From: Sphaeroforma sirkka | Taxonomy: Eukaryota; Opisthokonta; Ichthyosporea; Ichthyophonida | DNA length: 42,500 nucleotides | NCBI GenBank assembly: GCA_001586965.3 | Contig: LUCW03001501.1 | Span: 32,501 to 75,000, forward strand | Direction of reading: 5' to 3' | Part shown: one piece after another, positions 1 through 13,260 of the stretch | Numbering within the stretch: position 1 is the stretch's first letter | Layout: every line of letters starts with the position of its first letter | Notes under the pieces: generated by a model | What the model was told of the DNA's origin: nothing | What the model saw: only the letters and a program-made list of their open reading frames with translations | Databases searched by the model: none | Translations under genes and position numbers: made by a program

Positions 1-3000
1 GTCAGTGTCTAATACCTGGCAACAGCCGTTCTCGACTAGAGCTGTAGGAGGACATGAGAACCTTACTAGTTTGTCATCTATAGCAGCTCTATCTTGGTTG
101 GTAGAGGTGAACTCTATTTAGTGCCGATTTCTCACAATCTAGCGTTATGGTGCAAATTTGATCCAAATGGTAGTGACACCTTTTGGCCATGTACAAAGGT
201 CAGACCTTCCAGCGATTAATGAGTAGAGATACAAATCAGTATGCTGTTTTGAAAGTTTACAGCATGTGCATTATATTTAACACAAAGAACCCTTTCTTTT
301 CGCTTTCGGAAGGTACCGACGGAAGCTGAGCAAGCACGTGCGCGTCAAATCTCGTCGAACGTCATCATGAAGCTGGAAGAGATGTGGCGTGACAGACCCA
401 CTGCTACACTGGAGGACTTGGAAACGCTGGAGAGTGGCGGCGATGGGGACGAGCCCAATGCCGTACTTATCCGGTACGATGATGCGTACCAGTACCAGAA
501 CACCTTTGGCCCATTGGTGAAGCTGGAGAGCGACTATGACAAGAAGGCCAAAGAACAGCTCACGCAGAGAGGTAGGTAGATTTTGTTCATGTATATATAT
601 GTACATCTGTCCATGTCTGATAGAATCTGCGGGACCCTCGTAGTGCTATTTCCTTCCGGTTGTTCGAGCATACTTATTTGCTCATTTATCTAGTTTATTA
701 TTCGTGAGTGGTCTTAAGTTTCCCTATCTGTCTACATGACCACTGGTTATCACACAATTTTGATGCTTCTTATTTGAAAATTGTCACGAGCAACCAACCA
801 TGTGAGATTTAGTTTTGTCCCCGCTCAGTGAAGCAATGTAGTAACCTTACTGCTAAATACTCAGGTATCGTCGTACGTTGGGACACGGGGTTGAACAAGA
901 AAATGATTGCCAACTTCCATCTGACCTCGAGAGATGATTTGCGACTGATGAAAGGAGATGAAATTATTCTCAGGTAATTTGTATGAATCGGATGAGTTGC
1001 TCTGCTATTTTTGATATGGTCACCCATATCAGGGGTACATTTTGGATGCGTTCCCCTCTTGGAATATTAAAATACCATATCGTGTAATTATAAACATAAA
1101 CATATGTAAGTTATAGTTTACATCATGAGATAATTGTTGGATGTATTTCATCTACAAAGCGCGCTTTTAAATGCTATCAGAAATTGGTTGACCACAGTTA
1201 TATTACAACAAACGTACATACAATATATCCACACACTTACATACAATCACATAAATACAGGTATGAAGGAGAACTGCGTGGGCCATGGGAGGGTGTTGGA
1301 TATATCATCCGTACCCCCAACCAAGGTGTTGACGATGAAATCGCTGTAGAATTGCGCTCATCTGCACACGTGCCTACGGAATGCACACACAATTTCGTAG
1401 TGGACTTTGTCTGGAAAGCCACGTCCTTCGACCGCATGCAAAATGCGCTGAAGACCTTTGCGGTTGACGAGACGTCTGTCAGCGGATACATCTACCATCA
1501 GCTGCTGGGCCATGATGTGGAGCCGCAGACTATCAAGTGCACTCTCCCGAAGCGCTTCTCTGTGCCCGGTCTTCCAGAGCTAAATCACTCGCAGGTCAGT
1601 TTATGACTTTAGATATTACCCATAGCTGTGCATAGTTTGCTTGTTTATCACTCGCAGGTGTGTATAGTTCTTTTGTGGTTGAGCACTCGGGCTGTGTATA
1701 TTCTATTCATTTAGCGCTCGCAGTTATGTGCCGTTTCTTTGCCTAACACCCGCAGTTGCGTCTGGTGTCGCTGTGAACCACTCGCCGCTGTGTGCATTGT
1801 TTTGCGTAGCGGCACAGCCGTGTCTATCTCGACGTCAATGGAATGTGCTCCTCGTTGTCTTTTGGTGTATTCATTTGGTATTGTGCCACAGTTGCGTGTG
1901 TGTGTTGTTTTCTGTCGCACTCACAGTGTTGTGCATAGTATTTGTTTGTGCCACTGTTGCGGGTGTTTCTGCGTGCATCTATCACACCCTTAAGTGTAGG
2001 TGTTGTATCTTTGTGGGCGCAGTTGCATTGCAGATACAACCGGTGTGGTTGGTGTGCTCTCACCACTGCAACTGTCGCATATTTCTACAGGTGTCGGCCG
2101 TGAAGTCTGTGCTACAGCGTCCCCTGTCGTTGATCCAAGGACCACCTGGTACTGGTAAGACGGTGACCTCAGCGACTATCGTCTACCACTTGGCTCAGCA
2201 ATCGCATACCCAGGTGTTGGTGTGTGCACCAAGGTATGCAGTGTTAAATCAGAACATTCTTCTGAAGGTCCTTAGCGGAATATCTAAGTGCTGTTGATTC
2301 ACATGGGCCTCGTACTCATTCATGGTTTTGTGGGTTGCATTGCTTTAGGGCGCACTTAGAACGAACGGGTCTTTTGCTTTGAGACCGACTTTAACCTTCT
2401 ACAATCTCAAACGTTCGCTAAAGTTTGCTGAAATTACAATTTCCTCCGCCACAGTAACATTGCTGTGGACCAGTTAACCGAGAAAATCCACAAGACGGGT
2501 CTCAAAGTGGTGCGTTTGATGGCCAAGAGTCGTGAAGCCATCGACTCGAGTGTCAGCTTCTTAGCACTGCACAAGCAAGTGCTGGGCAATTCCAACTATC
2601 CCGAACTGCAGAAGCTCTCGCTACTTAAGGACGAGATGGGCGAGCTGTCTCAGTCCGATGAGAAGAGGTATGGCTTTGCAATTACAGGCAGCCTAGGAAG
2701 TGTGCGGAGCAACTGGCAGTTTTGTGGCGTGAATACATCTGTAACTTTAACGTTTATGTTTTTTTATTACTTCTATGACCTGTGTGGTCAAGTGTATCTA
2801 GACATAACGCTAAACTCGTTTATTTCAAGTGCCAACATTCCAGACGCGGAGTTGTGTAAAGTTAGACCGAGTGGTATTGTAGCAATTTTGTAAATGTTGT
2901 AGTATTCGAATACGCGTAGCACATTGTTACGTACATGTGTCGCAGCTACACACGAGCTCATTTGTTTCTTCTCGCTGACTTCCGCTCGGCTGCTGTTCAC

Positions 3001-6000
3001 AGATTCCGGTCGTTGCTATGGGCCTGTGAGAAGGAGCTGCTTAACAACGCCGATGTCATCTGCACCACGTGTACGGGTGCGGGCGATGCGCGACTGTCCA
3101 AACTGAAGTTTCGTTGTGTGTTGATTGATGAGTCCACTCAGTCCACTGAGCCTGAGTGTCTCATTCCGCTAGTACTGGTAAGTGTCTAGTACTGGTGGGT
3201 GTATTTCCTACATACCCTACCGTTCATAATGGCGTGCTTTTTACTGTGATGGTCGCACGATGCGATAACTGTAGTTAGCTTGATGGTTCCATTTGGTGAT
3301 GGTGTCATCATGCAGTCATCCGATTTTAGTCTCTTTTAACCTCATAGTTTTGTTTTGTCTAGGAATTATATACAATCCCTCACTCCCACATCTGTCGATC
3401 CGTCACCCTCACAGTGCTGTGGCTGTGTGCAGCAACAGACAACAACGGAAAACTAGCGATAGTATTACAAAAGCAATACTACTCGGCTACACCATTACTA
3501 CCTCTCTATATCAAAGTCAGTATTACGTATATCATTTTGTCGCACGTCTGGCTACTGATAGAATATTATGCCAACACTTCACCTCGTTTTCTGTCAAATT
3601 TCATACTACTGAGAAAATGGCGATAGACTGTCTATATTACCGCTCCCACTGCTATTCTGTCACAAGGCATTTCACTGTTTATGATATAACTTTATGTTTA
3701 TGTTTGACACATGGCTTCCTACTATTAGGGCACTCGTCAAGTTGTGTTAGTGGGGGATCACTGCCAGCTGGGTCCAGTGGTGATGTGCAAGCGGGCGGCA
3801 GGGGCTGGTCTGTCGCAGTCTCTGTTCGAGCGATTGATTATTTTGGGAATGCGGCCGAATCGTTTGCAGGTACGTATTGCTGCACTTCACTCAGAGTCTT
3901 CATCAATTGCAATGAGACGCCTCAACTATTATGATATATGTGATGTACGATCAATTTTGTGCACTGAATCTGTTTTTTTGTCAGATATATGCTTACGACA
4001 GATTCATTTCACGGTTGTGTTCCATCTATAGAAATCGGGTTCTATACTGCTTAGTCCGGAATTATATGTATCTGCCATCAATCAACATTTGTATGCGTAT
4101 CCGCAATTCACAACTGTCGAAGTGGAATCTCCGGTTGCAGTTTCGGTTTATATTGTGCACGGATTTTTACAGTACGGCAGAAACTGCACCCTCACTTTAA
4201 CAAATTGTGATTTATAGATCACATAGCTGCGCTAGCGCCGTCTATGAATACTAGAGCGTACACGATCGCTTGTTTCAAATCCTTAAAGCCAACAAATAAA
4301 TGTCCATTTGTTGCCCAAAACTCACTTGAGCTGTCTCTCACATACAGGTGCAATACCGCATGCACCCGTGCTTGTCGTATTTCTCGTCCAACATGTTCTA
4401 CGAAGGGTCGCTGCAGGATGGTGTCACGTCCACGGAACGAGAGACTGAGTAAGTGTGCAAGAGTCCGAGTATTTGATTCGTATTCAGTGCTTGTCCATCC
4501 GATGGCCTCATGATCGGCGTGTGGCGAGAGGTCATGTTCATAGCTAGAATTTTTTATGTAACTACACTTGGGCGATCTCTAGTGGATTTGACGGCTTCAT
4601 ATCGTGTTTCAGCTCATCTGTTACATTGTGCCACATGTGTATCTGCTGTTGCGCGTCCTTCTAATGGACTGCAGTATGTGCAACACCGGTGCATGATTAC
4701 ATGCATTCTTGTTTTGCTTTGATCTTTATGTGCATTCTGGTGTGCGTGTCTATTCAATATGCACGTTGAATTCTCTTTAGGAAATTGGTTTTGGAATCAG
4801 TGGCTATTGTGGTACGTCAATAAGTAACTATATCTCTGCGAGCTTATGATGCACCTATAGATTGTTTTAAACTCAAAGTGACGATATCTCAACCCACAGC
4901 TACGACTTCCCATGGCCGGATCCTCGGAAGCCTATGTTCTTCTGGTACACCATTGGTCAAGAGGAAATCTCTACTTCGGGCACTTCGTATCTCAATCGCA
5001 CCGAAGCCACTCGAGTGGAAAAGTAAGTCTACCTTTGACGAGAAAAATGTTTGTGTATACACTGCCGGTGGTTGTAGCAGTAGATGTGTGAGATCGGGCG
5101 GTATATCGTGTATAGGAAACCTGCTAGTTGCTGCTGTGGTGTATTGCTAGGTGTATGCTCATTTGGGCTGTAATGTAGCCGCCGTGAATCGTAAATACTT
5201 AAATGGCCACAAGGACTACTCGTTTGAGATGGGGCTATTCTAGGCACAACACACGGCAATCATACACAAAAGTCATGGTGTCTGTGTCGTGTGTCTGAGG
5301 TGTTTACTCCATATTTCTCAATATGTCTTCTCGTTTTGCGCACGTGTCTGGCGCTGCGAGTATGTTGTCGCTCAGCTGGGTTTTCAATTATGTTGTCCAA
5401 TCCTGTATTGGAGTGATACAGAAGTGTTCTGCTGAACCTCATCTATCTTATGCACAGAAGAAGCACTGTACACTGTGAGCATTGCAACACCATATCGTAG
5501 CTATGTAAACAAATCCTAACAACGTAAAAAAATCATAGCCATATAAACAAATCATAGCCATATAAACCCGGATACCATGAGACAACAAGCTGACACCCCG
5601 ATTATGATGTCTCCCAATGATTATCGCACACTTTAGATGTGTAACGCAGATGTTGAAGAGTGGCATTCTTCCTGAGCAGATCGGTGTCATCACTCCGTAC
5701 GAAGGGCAGCGCAGCTACTTGACTCAGTTCATGGCCTACAACGGTCCCATGCGCTCAAAGCTGTACGAGGTATGTGTTTTATCACATCATAAGTATATGC
5801 ATACTTGGTGCATTAACCGCAGTTAGTCATATGTATTCACGTTTGGCCTCAGTGTAAGATGCTATATTGAAATACCCTGAATTCAGGCAATTGATTACTT
5901 GAGACCCCGCAGCTTGATACAGTTTGATTTGCGAGCGCAACAACTTCTTCGCTAACACTCAATCATGTACTTCATACGTCCTATGGCTCCACTTGCATTT

Positions 6001-9000
6001 TAATTGAGATTTTTGACACCCTTGATTAGCACCGTTGACACTACCGATTGACACGTGTGATGGTTCCTTTGACACTTCAGGAGGTTGAAGTAGCCAGTGT
6101 CGATGCCTTCCAGGGTCGCGAGAAGGACTTCATCATTTTGTCGTGTGTGCGTTCCAATGAGAAGATGGGCATCGGATTCTTGAACGATCCGCGCCGCCTC
6201 AATGTGGCGCTGACCAGAGCCAAGTCAGGTGTCATCGTCATAGGAAACCCCAAGGTGCTACACAAGCAGGTAGGAAAGCCCGCACATACAACATTATAAG
6301 GCCATACGGACATCAGTATACATCTCACATGCAGTACTAGCAAGCACGCACACACAAGCATACACCACGCATGCTGCACTAGAAAGCATGCACACACAAG
6401 CGTACATACACCACACCCAATTGTGTCGGTGGTTGCTAGATACACTCACCCAATCACACCAATAGCAACTTTAGACACCGGCCTACCGTTGAACCATAAC
6501 GTTCAAGCTTCACGGTTCAGGAATTTGCGAGTGGTCTGTGTGCTTGTAGCTGTTCCCGTGGTGTGGCACTTGTCGATGTGAATACAACAAGACAGGCGTC
6601 TATGTAGCCACTAAAACCTACACTCCATCACCTGCACGCGCATACATGTAGGCTATACTGTCACAAAATATATGCACACGCAAAAAAAAGGTCCTATGTG
6701 AACGTGCTTGTTACCAATCTGCCCACCTCTATAGGTATATATATCGGAATACAAAGTATGTAACTCCACGTTTCATTCATACCGGCGCTGTCTTTCTCAT
6801 ATAGGCCCTGTGGAATGCTCTGCTTGTGATGTACAAGGAAAGCAACCTGCTGGTAGAAGGGCCCCTCAGTAACTTGAAAGCCAGCAGCATGATGATTGCT
6901 GCACCGCGTGTGCCGCGCCAAAAGGTATGCTGAGGTTAGGTTGGTACCAAGTGTATCCGGAGCGTGCGATATATGGTTGTATACGAAGTAGCACGGAACA
7001 TTTGGGTGCACAGGCATTTCGCGGGTTTATTTGTTCCGTTTATTCGTCAGCACCTGTCATTGATGTGACGATGGTTTCATCATTTGTCGTATGATTTGAT
7101 ACTGATTGGACCACTTATTGTATGATGTGACAAAGGTTTCACCGTTTGTCGTATGATTTGATAATGGCTGGACCTCTTGTTGTATGATGTGACAATGGTT
7201 ACAGAGTTAGTTTGTGACCGCTCGACTGCTTGATCGCTCATGCAAGTCACTGACTTCTGCCATCTGCACTTCTTGCGCACTGCAGCAATCAAGCTACGCG
7301 TACGTGGACCAACAGCGCTACGGCAACGACCAGTACAACGCCAATGCAAACATGGGCCATCAGCAGTACAGCAACGGCCAGGCCTACATGCAGCAGCAGC
7401 AGCAGCAACAGCACCACCATCAGCAACAACAACAACAGCAGCAGCAACACTCGCAGCAAATGCACCAGCACCAGCACCAGCCCCAGCAGATGAGCCAAGG
7501 CTACGGTGTCCACCATCCTGGTATGTCCTCGTGTTCTATGCAGCTGACATTTTTTGTGAGAATAATAGTACCGCCAAACCTCATGACGTCGTGAAGTTGT
7601 GCTAGTAATGCGGCATATGCAATCATGTTTATGCATTATGCGGCTGCATTCGTATTGGTGGTATATTCACACAGACAGTATTCCTTTACACTGTCGATGC
7701 GGGCTAAATTGCACTACATCACCAACCACCCTGAAATCCTGAAACCCTAAACTCTGAAACCCTAAACTCTGAAACCCAGGTCTTAGCATGCAGCCGGTAG
7801 AGTACTTCAACACGCGCGATCCGCTAGGGTTCATCAACCCTGAGGCGGTGTACCATCCGTCGCTAGTGCATGCGCCTGTGCCTGTGGGTTACTTGGCTCC
7901 GCTGTCGCAGCACAACTTCTACAGTCAGCAGCAGACCACCTCACAGAACACCCCACACACCAACGCACACACCAACAACCACGCACAGCATATGGGAGGA
8001 GGCCACCAGCACCAGCGCAACGCGTATGTGACGGTGTTTGCCTTTTACCGCAATTGCGTGCATTGGTGGGGTTTTGTGCACGTTCATGCGAGTGTGCATG
8101 ATTTCCGAGATTTTCCATGGTGTACCTATGATTGGGGTCTGTATACCTTTTGTTGAGTTGGTGGCTGTATTGCTTCTCCGTCGACTTGTTCAAAATATTC
8201 TTATACTATACCTGCTTTTCTGGGTCAGTGCCGTAGCTACGAGAATTGAGGTGTTTCTGCACTGCTGCACTCGCATGCAACATTCTCATTTATAGTAGTA
8301 TGATCGACCACATACGCGCTAGTCTACGTGTAAACAAACACTGTGTATGCGTGCTCAGATACATGCAAATGCGCTTTCCTGATATAACTTCGAAGCCCCT
8401 CTCAGTGAACATCACATCGAGCTATCCATAGTTTAGCACGTACGTTGAGCTTATCTCGAGACAGATATTGGGCTAAACTCCATCTTGTTTGGCAATCTGA
8501 TCGCACTCCCTTACAGTGGTAACAACGCCATGTTGAAAGAGCAAGTAGTAAGCGACAACATCCAGAGCATTGAGCTTACACAGGGCTTCGCCGACAGTCA
8601 GGTGAGAGTGGATGTCATTGCAGCGAGTTGTATTATGTTATTGCTGGTAGTTGAATTTGTATTTGCACTGGCAAGCTGTGGGCATTGGCGATCGAGTGCC
8701 GCAACGTGAGAGTCAAAGTTAAGACGTGGCATGTGTCGTCGTGCTACATGCCGTGTTACGTTTTTTTTCAATGTGTACTACTCTGCTCGAGTGTGTAAGT
8801 TGAGTGTGTACGCTGAGTGTGTATGCGCACTGATGTATCTTCAGGCTATGCATGTATGCATATAAATTCTTCAAGATTCGCCCGTTTTTTAGAGAGCGGG
8901 CGCACAAGTTGATGCCATACGAATGATGTACATGCACTAGCAGTTTGGCGAGTTGTCAGGTGCGGGGTTGTTTTTGTGCTAAGTATCGTCTGCTCATGTA

Positions 9001-9089
9001 TATTTTCCTTCTTGCGACTGTCACAGTTTGATGGTGCCGAGCCATTGTCTCAAGAGGAAATGGACGGCTACCATACGCAGACCTACTAG
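1..9089 (+). CDS. UPF1: UPF1 RNA helicase, 5' partial, 16-17 exons
   Basis: ATP-dependent RNA/DNA helicase (SF1) of nonsense-mediated mRNA decay, acting in the cytoplasm with UPF2/UPF3. Exons: 313-571, 865-973, 1261-1594, 2091-2233, 2455-2667, 3003-3177, 3729-3869, 4348-4448, 4900-5022, 5637-5769, 6081-6269, 6805-6924, 7286-7520, 7780-8023, 8517-8601, 9027-9089. All are GT-AG, and together they give 888 residues plus TAG with no break. A further exon at 1-100, ending in LSWL before a donor at 101, probably carries the end of the Cys/His domain; it is less certain. Counting from 313: Walker A GPPGTGKT at 251-258, Walker B DE at 395-396, motif [11 protein letters not shown] at 420-427, [10 protein letters not shown] at 584-593, [13 protein letters not shown] from 613. 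The tail (681-888) has a Gln/His run and nine SQ/TQ sites, as expected for SMG1-type phosphorylation. The N-terminal CH domain lies outside the window. Confidence 0.97.
1595..2090 (+). repeat. UPF1 intron 3 with donor-like imperfect repeats
   Basis: This intron repeats the exon 3 end. The motif CACTCGCAGGT at the true donor (about 1587-1597) recurs at about 1651-1661. Looser copies follow: GCACTCGGGCTGTG near 1682, GCGCTCGCAGTTATGTG near 1713, CACCCGCAGTTGCGT near 1747 and CACTCGCCGCTGTGTG near 1780. All are separated by TG-rich filler about 30-70 nt long. This was read by eye; no period was computed. Confidence 0.5.
7062..7203. repeat. 62-bp tandem repeat in UPF1 intron 12
   Basis: About 2.3 copies of a unit containing TTTGTCGTATGATTTGAT followed by a variable GGACC segment and TTGTATGATGTGACAA. 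The TTTGTCGTATG block starts at about 7083 and again at 7145. The array ends about 80 bp before the acceptor of exon 13 at 7286. Confidence 0.7.
7390..7490 (+). repeat. CAG/CAA/CAC repeat coding for Gln/His tract in UPF1
   Basis: Exon 13 encodes a run of seven Gln, three His, nine Gln, then mixed Gln/His/Met/Pro. The codons alternate CAG, CAA and CAC, so the DNA is not a pure microsatellite. The tract lies in the poorly conserved C-terminal tail, after the helicase core, and is probably a disordered linker. Confidence 0.85.
7733..7778. repeat. Telomere-like CCCTAAA repeats at the 3' end of UPF1 intron 13
   Basis: The 15-bp unit CTGAAACCCTAAACT is repeated two to three times directly before the acceptor of exon 14. 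It contains CCCTAAA, the complement of the TTTAGGG telomere unit. Similar short runs occur at 9226-9241 and 31289-31302. It could be an interstitial telomeric remnant or simple-sequence coincidence. Confidence 0.5.
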
Positions 9090-12000
9090 CGGATTGCTGT
9101 TTTACACCTCGCACGTCGTCGACATGAACCGCTGATGACTTGCTGATGGGATGACATTGTGGCTGTGCGCTTCACTAGCAATATGTGACTGTCACAAAAG
9201 TATCATGAGAGCTGCCACCAGATATTAGGGTTTAGGGTTTTCCCGTTGGCCTTTGGCATGGTCTCTGGCGTGGAAACTTCTGTCGTGACTTGACGATTCC
9301 TTCCTATTGACACCGTTGTTGCGTTGTTGGGATACGTAGCTTGGCACCGTTGTTGGGATACGATCTCTATGCTGTCACGGATCACCTTTCTTATTGTGGT
9401 TCAAGGCGCCCATTGCGTCTGGAAATGCTCAAATCGCTGCTACGCAGCCGCATAGAGAAGCTCGACATCGAAATGTCCACTGAATGTCTGCAGCGGCACT
9501 GGAGAGCACTTTTTGTAATCAAAGGTGTGTGTGTGGGGGGCGAGACAGTGAAGTCGGCTCCCACGAAGGATATGCATGAAGTTGCGTACTAGTTTGATTT
9601 TGGAGGCGTAATGCCTGGTCGTGCACTAACAAGTCCATACGGAGTATGCAACCAGCAAACGACGTGTTCGCTCAGGCATTTGCCGCATTGCATTGGTCTG
9701 TATATGAGACGGCTGTGGTATTCATAGGCATATCTATGGCCATACCTGCTGAGTAATGGCCACTGCTGCAATATGAATACCGCGCAGCTGCCGCGAAGGA
9801 ACCGCAATCAATTAGTGGATTGAGTTGTCTTCCTTGGGAAAATGGCATCGTTCAAAGTTTGTGAACTCGAATGAAACTAGTAACTGTCAAAAAGAGTTTA
9901 TTTCTATAGAGCAAATACGCTCAATAATAGTTTTTAGGACAGGCATTCAAACCGTCAGTAGAGATTCAAACCTTGATTCACATCGAGGACACCTCGGGGG
10001 ATTGGCTACACCCGGGGGTGGTAGTGCGTAGCTAACGGGTTGATGTACTTAAGTATGAGCCTTCGCAGGCGTATTCATGAGTGTAAATGTAGAGGGAGGC
10101 GCTCGAGTACAATCTAGAGGCAAAATAAATGCTGCCACCTGCATGTACCAATAAACATGCTAGATCTCAAGCACTTTGCCTATTGGTGTTGACTACCGCT
10201 GAGATCAATTTTGGAGTCTACTGGTATAGCCATGGAGCGCATGTCGACCTTTTTTGGGAGTCGATAATGGCACCCTTGGATTTGCCGCTGCCATATGTCG
10301 ATCTATATGTTAAGATATTTTTATCAGTTCTAAATGGTTGCCTTCCAGTGCTAAATTATTTACTCGAGGAGTATCATGGTACAAAACCTGTTTTACCAAC
10401 AATGTTATAGGTTGATGGCATTTTAAAAGAACAAATATCTAGAATTTTTTTCACTGTGGATATTAAGCAGACTATCCTACAATTGATGGAGTCTGTGTTT
10501 GTGTTGTATGAGCGAGTGTGCCTGTGCTTGGGGACCCAGCAGGTAGGCGACAGCGGCGAATGTAGTATGCTAGTCAGCTGCCTTGCAGCATGTGGTACTT
10601 CTCTTTTCATTTTTTTTCATTTGCATGGCAAGTACGACCATGGAATTGAAATAACATCTCTTATGCATATATAAACATGAACTTCCAGCTCATGGCGAGT
10701 AGGCCTCAGGCAAAATAGCCTGGTCTTGCACTCATGTACCGTACTATATTTGATTATTGCTCTGACATGGCTTCTGATGGCTATGATATCGAACATGCTT
10801 TCAAAATGTGTGGCTATACTTAGAAATTGCGCCTACGCAATTGTAGTTACCTGTATGCTTTGAGCACACTTAAGGCATAGGTGTGCACACCAAGAAGCTG
10901 AAGCGCGGAGATGTGTGCATATGATATGAACGAGTATAAATCACACTCTTGACTGAGCTAACATTCGCAGGAAAAATCAGAATAACGTTGACGAGGTGTG
11001 GACTTAATTATCTTCAAAAGAATTGATGTCGTCGATGGCAAAAAGTCAGACAACTTTCTGCGTATAGTTCAACATGTGAGAGCCCATTTGCCAAATCATT
11101 ACGTAGAGATCGACTGCTCGTACAGCAGTAGAGTGCCGTCCATAAAACAGGACGGTTTATCTATGCACACACCGTGCACAGCCTTATTTTAGGATCTGCT
11201 CAGTCGATTCAATCGAGGCAGTCGATACCCGTACTGTATATATTCTAAAACTTGGATAAGTTTCACGCAAGTAGAATTTGGGCACAGCAGTCTTATTTAT
11301 ATCATTTCTCATCACAGAAGGACTTGTCACGGCCATACACAAGCCTGTGGTCTTTTACGATTGCATGCAAACCATTTTTGTGCGCCTGAAAGGCTGTACG
11401 CAGCTGTCTCCCACTCCTGTGAGAGTCACAGTAAGTATCAGTGTTGTAGGGGGTTGATGGTAGCAGTACAAGGTGCATTTCCTGGGTCTAGTAGCAGCAG
11501 TTGGAAGGTATACACTTTGGTAGTAACCCCCCACAGCGCGCGGCGTATCTGCAGCAAGTGAGGTCAGGCTGTATGCGACAGAGGTATGTAAGTGGCGTAT
11601 AAAAGATTAGCTTGTAAATTTTTAACAGCGGCAAGTGTGTTCAAGTATATCGAGGACTAGCACATCATGAATATACGAAGTTGACTGCGTTAAGTACTAC
11701 AAAGAGTATTGGAGGTGCCACAAGGAACCTCAAGTGTTCTAGAAGATTGAAATTTGTATCTTAGTGAAAGGAACGTATATTTATATTGTTATTTTGCAAT
11801 GAAGAGTGAAAAATTGTTGTATGCGAATGTAGACTGAAGACGTCTGTTTATGAATCACGCTTCATACGTATGTCACTATAATCATTGGTTAAAGTACTTT
11901 TAGAAACAGCTTATCCTCTCAGAACAACGCACAGCTTCTGGGCTGGCACTTGTGCTTACGACCTCATCATATTCTCCTGCTTGACTCAGTTTTTTTCGCA

Positions 12001-13260
12001 TATTATTTTTGTGACTATACACTGCAGCCTACTTTCTTTCACTTCCTGCACCAGATGCACAGTCCTAAACCCTCATTTGCAGTGCACACACGACATTCAT
12101 GAGTCATCGAATGTAATTATGTTCAATTGCTTTACAGGGAGAGCAAATCATGTGGCAGGGAATACAAGTATTCACGCCACCACAAGTAACAAACACACAC
12201 CAGCAAAAACACATGGACACCCCAACCACATCAAAATCAAAATGTGATTTGAACAACAGTCGCGGGACACCAGAAGAACACAATAGCGCAAGTCGACATA
12301 CCAGCCAAGACTGACCGGACCTGGAGCACTCATGAGCCGACACCTGCTCTCGACATTTCATCACGTACTCTGTATAGAATATGCGACGGATAGAGGTCTG
12401 CTTAATGCCCAATAAATAGTATCAAACAATAGCAACCTTTCCGTAATCGGAGTAGCATATTTTCTAAGTTTCAAGGTATGTCTTCTAGTTTCAAAGTATC
12501 TCAAGCGTAGTTTCTAGCAATATATGCAAAACTCACGCCACACTCCTTGTATAAACAGTATTGTGGGGGTGGGTCAGAAGTAACAGACCATGGAGTATGC
12601 GCGTGCGTAGGTGCATGTATACCGCAAAATAATGTCGCACACATCCACAACCACCTACCAGTGCCATCGCATACACCATACTATTACATAGTGATACTGT
12701 ATTCTTCACCATAGAACGGCGACGAACAGTACTATATACCATCAAATGGCAAATATATATGTATAAAATTAGATGTATTTGTAAATTCTTTGTGTTTGTA
12801 TATATTTTTTGAGGCAGAGACGAAAACAATTCAGGCGAAAGTTAAAATCCAGCGGCTTAGACTCAGCGAGAACGGAAAACGCCGATGCATGAGTGCATAG
12901 TTTAGTTGGAGTCAAAAGACATACCATGTCTTGAACCCCACTCCAAGCAGACGCACATAGGCAACATTGCCCACACCTTTGTGTTAACAAACTGGCAGCG
13001 TACGGTAAGAGCATGGACAAAGAAGGGCATGATGACACACAGCAAGAACAAATACACGTATATCTTCGAGCATGCATACCTATACAAGCAATATGCATGT
13101 ACGCATTGATACAACAAATACAATGCGAATTATTATGGGTATATGATAGATGATACTGCACATAGTTGCTGGTGTACACAGTCACCATACCTCACTCTAC
13201 GCATAGCTGTGCACATAGTTATATATCATATTCGATGCTTTACGTCTACATACACCTTCT
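9090..13260. other. Intergenic, no gene recognised
   Basis: Downstream of UPF1. Short open stretches exist, for example plus strand 9341-9592, 10129-10410 and 10998-11192, but none shows a domain, repeat or splice-supported extension that I recognise. A telomere-like TTTAGGG pair sits at about 9226-9241. Base composition is mixed, with no long microsatellite. This is the expected place for the UPF1 3' UTR and poly(A) site: AATAAA-like strings occur near 10124 and 10150, too far from the stop to assign. Confidence 0.6.

Noticed and set aside
10129..10410. 93-codon plus-strand open frame
   Set aside because: No motif, no splice-linked neighbours with matching coding signal, ordinary length for chance.
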